A stretch of 15,469 bases of DNA from Microcaldota archaeon (GTDB lineage: Archaea > Micrarchaeota > Micrarchaeia > Anstonellales > Bilamarchaeaceae), in the NCBI GenBank assembly GCA_021823425.1, contig JAKANX010000018.1, positions 1 to 15,469 of the forward strand, in the 5' to 3' direction. Shown here in pieces: positions 1 to 6,241 of the stretch. A program made the translations under genes and the position numbers. Below the pieces are notes generated by a model, which saw only the letters and a list, made by a program, of their open reading frames with translations, was not told the DNA's origin and ran no database searches. Numbering within the stretch: the stretch's first letter is position 1; the number at the start of each line of letters is the position of its first letter.

Positions 1-528
1 CGGGCAGTTCTCCGGGGGCTCGGTCCCCTCGTGCACGTGGCCGCACTTCGCGCACACCCAGAACACCTTCACCTTCTTCTTGAAGAGCGTGTTCGCGGAA
101 AGCTCCTTGAGCAGCTTCAGGTACCTTTCCTCGTGGTGCGCCTCCGCGTTCGCTATCGCCCTGAGCCTCGCGCCTATTTCCGGAAATCCTTCCTTGTCCG
201 CAGCCTTTGCGAATCCCGGATACATCTCGGATTGCTCGTAGTGCTCGCCGTTTATCGCTGACTGCAAGTTTTCGGCAGTTGTTCCGAACGCGGTGGGCAC
301 TTCGCTGCCTACCTCAACCTTGGCTGGCGCGCCGCCCTTTTTCAGCAGGCCGCTGAGCATGCGCATGTTCCAGGTCGCGTGCTCCAGCTCGTTCTCCGCC
401 GTAATGCGGAAAATCTCCGCTATCTGTATGAAGCCCTCCTTCTCCGCCGCCTTCGCGTAGCCCGTGTAACGCGTGCGGGCCATGCACTCGCCTATGTACG
501 CCTTGCCTAGGTTGCCGATAGTTTCCAT
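1..528 (-). CDS. rbr: Rubrerythrin (3' end beyond window)
   Basis: Non-haem di-iron peroxidase that reduces hydrogen peroxide in the cytoplasm, a common oxidative-stress protein of anaerobes. The first 176 residues are in the window and the 3' end is cut off. The ferritin-like four-helix domain keeps the expected iron ligands: E14, E47 with H50 (ENELEH), E95 and E98 (GEHYEQ), and E129 with H132 (EAHHE). A rubredoxin-like domain follows, with Cys159 and Cys162 in VCAKCG and Cys175 near the edge; the fourth cysteine should lie just outside. The start at 528 is preferred because a TATA-like box lies about 35 bp upstream and a GGTGGG sits just before the ATG. An in-frame ATG at 555 would lie between that box and the predicted transcription start. 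It is divergent from the glmU-like gene. Confidence 0.93.
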   Translation of the reverse strand, partial: METIGNLGKAYIGECMARTRYTGYAKAAEKEGFIQIAEIFRITAENELEHATWNMRMLSGLLKKGGAPAKVEVGSEVPTAFGTTAENLQSAINGEHYEQSEMYPGFAKAADKEGFPEIGARLRAIANAEAHHEERYLKLLKELSANTLFKKKVKVFWVCAKCGHVHEGTEPPENCP

Positions 529-553
529 GTTCCCACCGCATACATATCCGCTC

Positions 554-567
554 ATAAGTTTAAAAAT
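554..567 (-). promoter_or_regulatory. TATA-box promoter for rubrerythrin
   Basis: The minus strand reads ATTTTTAAACTTAT here, an archaeal TATA-like element centred near 563. Transcription would start near 537, leaving a leader of roughly 10 nt that holds GGTGGG before the ATG at 528. Inferred from spacing only. Confidence 0.5.
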
Positions 568-628
568 GTTGGAAGCGAAGTTAGCCAGTAGGAATTTGGT
601 GATATTCATGATTGGAAAAAACGAAACG

Positions 629-638
629 GTTTTTTACA
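629..638 (+). promoter_or_regulatory. Possible TATA box for glmU-like gene
   Basis: GTTTTTTACA lies 26-35 bp before the ATG at 664, which fits a nearly leaderless archaeal transcript. However, a good Shine-Dalgarno-like GAGGTG at 650-655 would then be left off the mRNA, so a promoter further upstream (for example TGATATTC near 600-607) is an alternative. Confidence 0.3.
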
Positions 639-663
639 AGCTTTTGAACGAGGTGTCGTTCAA

Positions 664-1884
664 ATGAAAGCAGTGATACTTGCGGCAGGCGAAGGAAAAC
701 GGATGAGGCCGCTCACGTTCACGAGGCCGAAGGCGATGGTGCACTGCGCGGGAAAGCCGCTGCTCTGGCACGTGCTCCACGAGGCGAAGAAGGCAGGGGT
801 GGACGAGGCCCTCATCGTGGTGAAATACGCGAAGGAAAAAATACTGGATTATTTCGGGAAAAAGGAAAACTCGCTGGGAATCAGGATTGAATTCGTTGAG
901 CAGGGCGAGTGGTACGGGACCGCCGCCGCGCTCATGGCGGCGAAGGGAAAAATCAGCGGGAACTTCCTCGTGCTAGCAGGCGACATCATCACCGAATCCT
1001 CGGCCATCAGGAAAGTCATGGAAGCGCACAGGGGCGGAATAGCGATGGGCGCAAGAAAAGTTGACAACCCCAAGCACTACGGGGTGCTGCAGGTGAAGGA
1101 CGGAATTGTTTCTTCAATTGCCGAGAAGCCCGAAAACCCCGAAGGAAATTTGGTGAACATGGCGGTTTACGCGATGGACGACTCGGTGTTCGCGAAGCTC
1201 GAAAGCATCAAGCCGAGCATAAGGGGCGAGTACGAGCTCACCGAAGTGCTCGTGGGCGCGAGGTGCGTGGAAACCGAGGGGTTCTGGATGGACGCGGCGT
1301 ATCCGTGGCACCTCTTTGACGCGCAGGATTATCTTTTGCAGAAGATGGAGGCTAACGCTGGAAAAGTGGAAAACAGCACCGTGAAGGGAAAGCTCATAAT
1401 GGAGGAGGACGCGGAAATAGTGGACAGCTACGTGGACGAGGGCATGCACTACGTGGGCGCGGGAACGAAAATCGGGCCGCACTCTTACCTGCGGGGGAAC
1501 AATTCCGTAGGAAGGAACTGTGAGATAGGCGAAAGCACCACGGTGAAGAACAGCATACTTTTTGACGGCGTGAAGGCAAAGCACCTGACATACATAGGCG
1601 ACAGCATCATAGGGGAGGGGGTGAATTTCGGGGCAGGCACGCAGATAGCGAACTTCAGGTTCGACGAGGGCGTCGTGAACGTGCTCACGGAGCAGGGCTG
1701 GGTGAACACCGGAAGGAAGAAATTCGGCACCGTGGTAGGGGACGGCACCAAGTTCGGGGTCCTGAGCTGCGTGATGCCCGGAAAGACGATAGGCAACGGG
1801 TGCTGGATTAGTTCGGGGGTGAACGTTGACCGCAATATCGGGATTGGGAGGAAGATTTTCCTCAAGCAGGAGAAGTCGCTCTAA
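664..1884 (+). CDS. glmU: Bifunctional GlmU-type sugar-1-phosphate nucleotidylyltransferase/acetyltransferase
   Basis: Predicted to make UDP-GlcNAc from glucosamine-1-phosphate, as archaeal GlmU-type enzymes such as MJ1101 and ST0452 do. The 406 residues match that family in length. Residues 1-230 form the Rossmann-like nucleotidyltransferase domain: signature LAAGEGKRMRPLTFTRPK (6-23), GTA at 85-87, metal-binding GD at 106-107, EKP at 154-156, and W208 in the product-site region. Residues 235-395 are hexapeptide repeats of a left-handed beta-helix. The stretch 307-330 (HLTYIGDS, NFGAGT, AN) matches the GlmU acetyltransferase site, with H307 the likely catalytic base. The ATG at 664 follows GAGGTG at 650-655. 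Sugar specificity cannot be read from sequence, and some homologues are UTP-glucose-1-phosphate or dTDP-sugar enzymes. UDP-GlcNAc would suit N-glycosylation of the nearby surface proteins, but that is inferred. Confidence 0.87.
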   Translation: MKAVILAAGEGKRMRPLTFTRPKAMVHCAGKPLLWHVLHEAKKAGVDEALIVVKYAKEKILDYFGKKENSLGIRIEFVEQGEWYGTAAALMAAKGKISGNFLVLAGDIITESSAIRKVMEAHRGGIAMGARKVDNPKHYGVLQVKDGIVSSIAEKPENPEGNLVNMAVYAMDDSVFAKLESIKPSIRGEYELTEVLVGARCVETEGFWMDAAYPWHLFDAQDYLLQKMEANAGKVENSTVKGKLIMEEDAEIVDSYVDEGMHYVGAGTKIGPHSYLRGNNSVGRNCEIGESTTVKNSILFDGVKAKHLTYIGDSIIGEGVNFGAGTQIANFRFDEGVVNVLTEQGWVNTGRKKFGTVVGDGTKFGVLSCVMPGKTIGNGCWISSGVNVDRNIGIGRKIFLKQEKSL

Positions 1885-1899
1885 TCTTATTCTATTTTC
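1885..1899 (+). terminator. T-rich tract after glmU-like gene
   Basis: The pyrimidine-rich tract TCTTATTCTATTTTC immediately follows the TAA at 1882-1884 and fills the 13-bp gap to the convergent gene. Archaeal termination often uses T-rich tracts without a hairpin. No hairpin is seen, so this is a weak call. Confidence 0.3.
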
Positions 1900-3304
1900 A
1901 GCTGCACCGCAGCACGAGCGGAATCGCCCCGCTCTGGACAAGCCCGGAGACCATTCCCTGCGTGTAGGAAATCGTGAGGTCGTCCAATTCCACGAGCTCG
2001 CCCTTGTACCCGCACACGCCGGGGGGGATTGCGAAGGAAACGGACCTGCGTTCGCCGGGGCCGAATTTTATGGGCTGCGGGAACGTCATTGCGTTGCCGC
2101 GGAAGCTTATGGAGTCCAGATAAACGGTGGAAAGCAGCGAATTCCTCATCATGAAATTCGCGCGCGAGCCCGGCACGTCCACGATTTTGAACAGCCACGA
2201 ATTGTAGTTCGGGTCAAACATCGCGGTCAATGCAAGCACCAGGTAGCCTCCGTCGGCAGCCTGGACGGCGTCCTGCGCTCCCGCGGCATTAGTTGTTCCG
2301 CCCCCTTCCAGCACGTGCCATATTTCGTTTCCGTTTGCGTCAGTTTTGAGCACCCATGCGCTGAAGTTTGAGTTGCCTGAAAGCAGGTAGCCGCCGTCCG
2401 AGGTTTGCTGCACCGAGCCCAGGAAGTCCCGCCCGCTGCTGTGGTAAGTCCTGTTCCACTCCAAGGTGCCGTTGGGATACGTCTTTACCAGCCAGGCGGT
2501 CTCGCTGCTGAAATCAGGGGGCCAGCTCGAGCCCGCGAACGCGTATCCGCCGTCGCCCGTCGCAATGAGCGAGAGGGACTCGCTGTCGTTGGCCAGGCCA
2601 TAGGTCATGTTCCACTGCACGTTCCCGCTTGAGTCGGTCTTCGCAAGAAATACGTCGTATTCGCCCGGCAGGGCACCGCCCACCCCGCTCATCATCACGT
2701 AGCCGCCGTCGTTCGAGAGGGCGATTCCACGGCCCCAGATATTGTTGTCGTTCTGCACGAAGCTCCGGTTCCATTCCTGGGTTCCGTTGGGGTAAAACTT
2801 GAAGAGCATGGGGGTTATAATGGGCGAGTTGTGCGGGGATATCTGCCCTGCCGCGGCGTAGCCGCCGTCGCCGGCCTGGATCACGCGGTCCCACGTGATG
2901 TCGCTTGTTCCCCAGGAGCTCTGGTTCCATACCTCTGCCCCGCTTGAATTCAGCTTCACCATGTAGGCGCCGTATTCGCCGTTGAACGAGGTCGTGTAGC
3001 CGCACGCCACGTATCCTCCGTCCAAGGTCTGCTGCACGGATTCAAGCGCGTCTATGCCGCCCAGGTTCTTTATGAAATCCCATTCCGGGCTCCCGTTCGC
3101 CGAAACCTTGGCGACGTAGAAATCGCCGTTCGGGTCGTTTCGCGAGGAGAACCCCGCAGCCACGTAGCCGCCTTCGCCCGTTGGCCTCAGGGAATACAGG
3201 AAGTCGCCGGCTGCGCCCACGGTGGTGTTCCAGGCCAGGACAGGAAACGCGTGGGCTGCGCATGCAAGAATCAGGACGGCGAGAGAGCATATGCGTTTTC
3301 CCAT
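1898..3304 (-). CDS. Secreted seven-bladed beta-propeller surface protein
   Basis: 468 residues. A signal peptide (MGKRICSLAVLILACAAHA, cleavage probably before W25) directs export. The rest is built from seven repeats of about 51 residues, each with D/E-G-G-Y (at 44, 95, 146, 199, 251, 303 and 351), then a strand ending in K and NG-x-x-x-W. This is the archaeal 'DGGYxxAG...KxDxxGNxxW' beta-propeller pattern, and seven copies suggest a closed seven-bladed propeller. Residues 377-468 are a separate beta-rich domain with two cysteines (C431, C467). I think it resembles C-terminal domains of archaeal pilin-like surface proteins, but I am not certain. There is no C-terminal membrane anchor. The ATG at 3304 is chosen because the signal peptide begins there and it sits about 26 bp from the TATA-like box, so the mRNA is probably leaderless; an in-frame ATG at 3316 adds four residues. 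Binding partner unknown. Confidence 0.85.
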   Translation of the reverse strand: MGKRICSLAVLILACAAHAFPVLAWNTTVGAAGDFLYSLRPTGEGGYVAAGFSSRNDPNGDFYVAKVSANGSPEWDFIKNLGGIDALESVQQTLDGGYVACGYTTSFNGEYGAYMVKLNSSGAEVWNQSSWGTSDITWDRVIQAGDGGYAAAGQISPHNSPIITPMLFKFYPNGTQEWNRSFVQNDNNIWGRGIALSNDGGYVMMSGVGGALPGEYDVFLAKTDSSGNVQWNMTYGLANDSESLSLIATGDGGYAFAGSSWPPDFSSETAWLVKTYPNGTLEWNRTYHSSGRDFLGSVQQTSDGGYLLSGNSNFSAWVLKTDANGNEIWHVLEGGGTTNAAGAQDAVQAADGGYLVLALTAMFDPNYNSWLFKIVDVPGSRANFMMRNSLLSTVYLDSISFRGNAMTFPQPIKFGPGERRSVSFAIPPGVCGYKGELVELDDLTISYTQGMVSGLVQSGAIPLVLRCS

Positions 3305-4109
3305 GCGGAGATTCATCCATGAAATATTTAAAATAGAGAATGGAGTAGTAAATACGGGTGGGAAAATACACATAATAGTCGGGATAGACCCGGGAATAAA
3401 CACCGCGTACGCGGCAATCGGATTGGACGGGAAATTCGTCGCCTCGGGCACGTTGAAGGAGGCGGACGCGGACCGCATAGTCGCCGAGATAGCGAAGCTT
3501 GGAATACCGAGCATGGTCGCGAGCGACGTGAGCCCGGCGCCGTCTTTCGTGCAAAAAGTCGCGGCGCGCTTCAACGCGAGGACTTTCGTGCCGAGGCGCC
3601 CGATGCTGCAGGAGGAGAAGGGCGGGATTGCGGGCGAGACCAAGAACCTGCACGAGCGCGACGCGCTTGCAGCGGCGATAAAGTGCTACAGGGAATACGC
3701 GAACAGGCTGCGGCAGATTGAAATGATGGAAACGCCTCTTGAGAAGGACTTGCTCAAGCACATGGTGATACAGGGGTTCCCGCTCCATGCGGCGATTGCA
3801 AAGCTGGAGGGAAGGGGGAGGCCTGCTGAACGGGGCGGAACCGGGAACCCTGTGCAGGAAACCCCCAAGGAGGCGGGGCGCAGGCGGGACGACGAATTGG
3901 TCGCGCTCGCGCAGGAGAACGTGAATTTGAGGAAGGCTTTGGAAGCGGAGCGGATGAGAATCGGGGCGCTTGAGGCGGAAATTTCAAAACTGAAGGGGGC
4001 GAGGTTCGCAGAAATAGGAAGGGACGCGGAGGTGCGCAGGCTCAGGGAGCAGAACGAGCGCATGGGATGGCTCATACGGAGGCTGAAAAGGAAACGGCAG
4101 CCCGGATAA
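3303..4109 (+). CDS. DUF460 family RNase H-like (RuvC/YqgF-fold) protein, short form
   Basis: 268 residues from ATG 3303. Residues 25-31 (IVGIDPG, D29) are the first strand of an RNase H/RuvC-like fold. Further acidic positions of the family follow: D75 in ASDVSPAP and D120 in HERDALAAA. Residues about 140-170 hold the short helical PLEKDLL...GFPLHAAI region. Residues 197-263 are a heptad-rich coiled coil ending in a basic tail. Archaeal DUF460 proteins are predicted nucleases of unknown substrate; those I recall are around 600 residues, with a further domain after the coiled coil, which is absent here. The start is unresolved. The only in-frame ATGs (3291, 3303) lie upstream of the TATA-like element, and no ATG, GTG or TTG exists between it and IVGIDPG. 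An ATA at 3366, five bases after GGTG, would give a protein that starts where the family normally does. The family call is firm; activity is unproven. Confidence 0.8.
   Translation: MRRFIHEIFKIENGVVNTGGKIHIIVGIDPGINTAYAAIGLDGKFVASGTLKEADADRIVAEIAKLGIPSMVASDVSPAPSFVQKVAARFNARTFVPRRPMLQEEKGGIAGETKNLHERDALAAAIKCYREYANRLRQIEMMETPLEKDLLKHMVIQGFPLHAAIAKLEGRGRPAERGGTGNPVQETPKEAGRRRDDELVALAQENVNLRKALEAERMRIGALEAEISKLKGARFAEIGRDAEVRRLREQNERMGWLIRRLKRKRQPG
3325..3335. promoter_or_regulatory. Shared near-palindromic TATA element for divergent genes
   Basis: TATTTAAAATA reads almost the same on both strands. On the minus strand it places a transcription start at about 3303, right at the ATG of the propeller gene (3304). 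On the plus strand it would place a start near 3356, ahead of the conserved part of the DUF460 gene. One element may therefore serve both directions. Inferred from spacing. Confidence 0.5.
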
Positions 4110-4127
4110 CCGGTTTCGGGTTTTAGG

Positions 4128-4143
4128 TTCCGGATATTCGGAA
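4128..4143. repeat. 16-bp near-perfect palindrome between convergent genes
   Basis: TTCCGGATATTCGGAA is self-complementary apart from one G/T pair. It lies between the DUF460 stop (4109) and the stop of the 38-residue ORF (4145). It could act in transcription termination or as a protein-binding site, or be chance. A CCGGATAACCGG motif just upstream (4102-4113) is also partly symmetrical. Confidence 0.35.
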
Positions 4144-4144
4144 A

Positions 4145-4261
4145 TCAGCGGCTTGCGGGCTCATTTTCCCGGGTGCGGCGCTCCACTTTCGCGGGTATGT
4201 ATTTTATCCTGCTGATGGGCTCGAGCCTCGCCTCGCTTTTCTTCTCCTCGGTTATCTGCAT
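4145..4261 (-). CDS. Small 38-residue hypothetical protein
   Basis: The peptide begins MQITEEKKSEARLEP, is hydrophilic and highly charged, and ends NEPASR before TGA at 4145-4147. I do not recognise it. It has no cysteines and no membrane segment. The support comes from its 5' context: a TATA-like GGTTTAAAATCC at 4294-4305, and AGGTG at 4267-4271 with a 5-nt gap to the ATG at 4261, both properly spaced for an archaeal gene. It lies 45 bp downstream of the last platform gene, so read-through from that operon is also possible. It could be a small regulatory or chaperone-like protein, but the sequence shows no function. A chance short ORF remains possible at this GC content. Confidence 0.5.
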   Translation of the reverse strand: MQITEEKKSEARLEPISRIKYIPAKVERRTRENEPASR

Positions 4262-4293
4262 TTTCGCACCTGATTGTCTGATTTGGGAGCCAC

Positions 4294-4305
4294 GGATTTT
4301 AAACC
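4294..4305 (-). promoter_or_regulatory. TATA-box promoter for 38-residue ORF
   Basis: The minus strand reads GGTTTAAAATCC, a good archaeal TATA-like match in otherwise GC-rich DNA. The predicted transcription start near 4273 gives a 12-nt leader containing AGGTG before the ATG at 4261. It lies directly behind the stop codon of the upstream platform gene. Confidence 0.5.
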
Positions 4306-4306
4306 T

Positions 4307-5347
4307 TTAGCCGCCGAACGACGCGAGCAGCCCGGAGACTATGGACTTGGAGAAGAAGTACATCAGGATGCTGGCTGCCGCAAGGACCGGGAAATATTTT
4401 ATCCCGTAGAGCATCTTGCCCCGCATTATCGTGCCCATGAAGAAGGAAATGAGCAGGCCCGCCATCGCGAGGAACGCGAGGCTCACGTATTCCACGAAAT
4501 CCGTCGTAATGGTGATATCGCCCTTGAAAATCGGGATGTCGAACTGCGAGCCCGCGTTCTGGGTGGTCTGCGCCTTTATCTTGAGGAACATGCCGAGGAA
4601 CTGGCCGGACACGGACAGGAGGAAGGGGGCGACCAGCACTATCATGAATCCCATGAATATTATGTAGCTCCTCGTCTGCGACAAGAGCTCCTCGCGCATC
4701 TCCTGCGTGTGCCTTATCTCCTCTGCGCTCGCATGGAGAATCTTGGCCATCTGCCCGCCGGAGCGCACCGCCTTCTCGAAAAATAGGATGGTCTTCTGGA
4801 ATATCGTGGAGTCAAAGCGATCCGAAAGCCCGGTGAGCGCGAACGAAAGGGACTGGGACGCGGAGGTGCGCGCCGCGACTTTCTTGACCTCCTCTTCCAG
4901 CGGGCCGAACTCCGGGCGCGCGGCCCCCACGAACGCCGCGAACGGGAACATGCCCGCGTGCAAATTGGAAACCACGATTAGGAGGAAGTCGGGAAGCACC
5001 TTTTCTATCGCGTCGGTGCGCGCCTGGCTGCGGTAGAACAGGTATATGTAGTAGAGGAACGATATGAAGAGCGCGGAGATGACGAAAAGGGGGATGGAAA
5101 TTTTGAGCGCGATTTCGCCCGGCGGCGCGACGTCGAAATCCAGCCCGAACAGGCGCTGGTACTTGAGGAACGTGAACGGCGCGAGCGCGAGCGCGAGCGA
5201 GAAAAGCAGCACCGTCGCCGAGGCGCGGCCGAGCCATATGCCCAGGTCGTCCTCTATGCCCGCGTGCACGAGCTTTTTCTGGAGCTGCGGCTTCATCCCT
5301 TCGGGAAACGCCGCGGACAAGGTCATGTATAGCCTGTGGAGCACCAT
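4307..5347 (-). CDS. T2SF-family platform membrane protein (TadC/ArlJ-like), second of pair
   Basis: 346-residue inner platform protein of a type IV filament or secretion machine. It would sit in the cytoplasmic membrane and couple the motor ATPase to pilin extraction. Hydrophobic segments lie at about 42-60, 83-105, 228-248, 284-305 and 316-340. The cytoplasmic T2SF helical domain lies at about 112-225 and contains LPDFLLIVVSNLHAGM, typical of archaeal ArlJ and Tad platform proteins. It starts 4 nt after the stop of the other platform gene, so the two are probably co-translated. At about 350 residues it is shorter than archaellum ArlJ as I recall that family, which fits a Tad/Epd-like arrangement with two separate platform subunits. 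The weak GGTG at 5357-5360 is the only ribosome-binding-like motif. Family assignment is firm; the exact machine is inferred from neighbours. Confidence 0.87.
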   Translation of the reverse strand: MVLHRLYMTLSAAFPEGMKPQLQKKLVHAGIEDDLGIWLGRASATVLLFSLALALAPFTFLKYQRLFGLDFDVAPPGEIALKISIPLFVISALFISFLYYIYLFYRSQARTDAIEKVLPDFLLIVVSNLHAGMFPFAAFVGAARPEFGPLEEEVKKVAARTSASQSLSFALTGLSDRFDSTIFQKTILFFEKAVRSGGQMAKILHASAEEIRHTQEMREELLSQTRSYIIFMGFMIVLVAPFLLSVSGQFLGMFLKIKAQTTQNAGSQFDIPIFKGDITITTDFVEYVSLAFLAMAGLLISFFMGTIMRGKMLYGIKYFPVLAAASILMYFFSKSIVSGLLASFGG

Positions 5348-5351
5348 GGTA

Positions 5352-6239
5352 TCACTCGTACACCGCGGGCCTGCCGCTCTTGACGAAGCCGATTAGCACG
5401 AGCTGGAGGATGAGCGAGCCCACCACCACGCCTGCCACAGTCGCCTCGCTTATCCCTATGCCGCCGAACGCCGAAAGGACGATCAGGAACGTTATTCCCA
5501 TGGACGGCACCGCCGCGGCGCCGAGCATGTATATGAGGACTATGAAATTCAGCGAGCCCGAATAGTCCTTTATGGACTTGCGCTGGTATGTCTCCAGAGT
5601 CTCTATCACGCTGCGAAGCGCCGGGCCGAGGCTCGCGCCGCTCTCCAGGGCGCTGATGAGCTGCCACAGCGCTTTTTTGAAGTAGTCGCTCTTGGTCTTG
5701 AGCGCCATCTTCTGCAATGCCGTGGACTCGGACATGCCCGCGCTTATCTCCTTCACCACTGAATTGAATTCGGACGAAACGAGGCCGTAGTTGGAATGGG
5801 ATATGTTCACCATCGCCTCGTAGAGCGGGATTCCGCTCTCCACCTGCACCAATATGTCCTTTAGCGCGAACGCGAGGTCGCGGTCCATGTTGCCCGCGAA
5901 AGTGCGCGTCCTTATTCCGGGGTAGAACATGTTGAACACGAAGAGCGCCATGAGGGTGCTGAGCGCGGCCCCGAGCGCGAGCGGCCCGGCGCGCGCCGGG
6001 TCGCGGCCGGAGTGCAGGGCCGCGTAGATTATGAGCCCGAGCGCCGCGGCAGAGAGAATGGAGGTTAGCGCGTTCGCGGCGACGTAGGGCTCGGGCTCGG
6101 GGATGTCCATCGCGCGGAGGTTGTACTTGAGGGAGGGGAAGAACGCGAGCGCCATCGCTACGGGCCTGCGGAACCGGTCCGCTATCTTCTGCCCCAGGTC
6201 AAGCGGGACGAAAACCAGCGGGCTGGGGCGCACTGCCAT
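5352..6239 (-). CDS. T2SF-family platform membrane protein (TadB-like), first of pair
   Basis: 295 residues. Membrane segments lie at about 56-74, 86-106, 231-258 and 266-286, around a T2SF helical domain at about 115-225 (DLAFALKDILVQVESGIPLY and LWQLISALESGASLG are typical). Residues 1-50 are a cytoplasmic N-terminal region. The start ATG at 6239 lies 2 nt after the ATPase stop, and AAAGGTG inside the end of the ATPase gene serves as its ribosome-binding site. The order ATPase, platform, platform is that of Tad-type and archaeal Epd-type type IV filaments, where two half-size subunits replace one. Which of the two corresponds to TadB and which to TadC is inferred from order and length only. 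Confidence 0.87.
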   Translation of the reverse strand: MAVRPSPLVFVPLDLGQKIADRFRRPVAMALAFFPSLKYNLRAMDIPEPEPYVAANALTSILSAAALGLIIYAALHSGRDPARAGPLALGAALSTLMALFVFNMFYPGIRTRTFAGNMDRDLAFALKDILVQVESGIPLYEAMVNISHSNYGLVSSEFNSVVKEISAGMSESTALQKMALKTKSDYFKKALWQLISALESGASLGPALRSVIETLETYQRKSIKDYSGSLNFIVLIYMLGAAAVPSMGITFLIVLSAFGGIGISEATVAGVVVGSLILQLVLIGFVKSGRPAVYE

Positions 6240-6241
6240 TT

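Noticed and set aside
553..555. Earlier in-frame ATG for rubrerythrin
   Set aside because: It lies between the TATA-like box and the predicted transcription start, so it would probably not be on the mRNA.
473..667. 64-codon plus-strand frame ahead of the glmU-like gene
   Set aside because: It overlaps the rubrerythrin start and both predicted promoters, and shows no protein-like features.
1114..1941. 275-codon minus-strand frame across the glmU-like gene
   Set aside because: Antisense to a well-conserved enzyme; composition (His, Arg, Pro) is that of a shadow frame.
3305..3643. Upstream extension of the propeller protein
   Set aside because: It would overlap the DUF460 gene by more than 300 nt and bury the signal peptide inside the protein.
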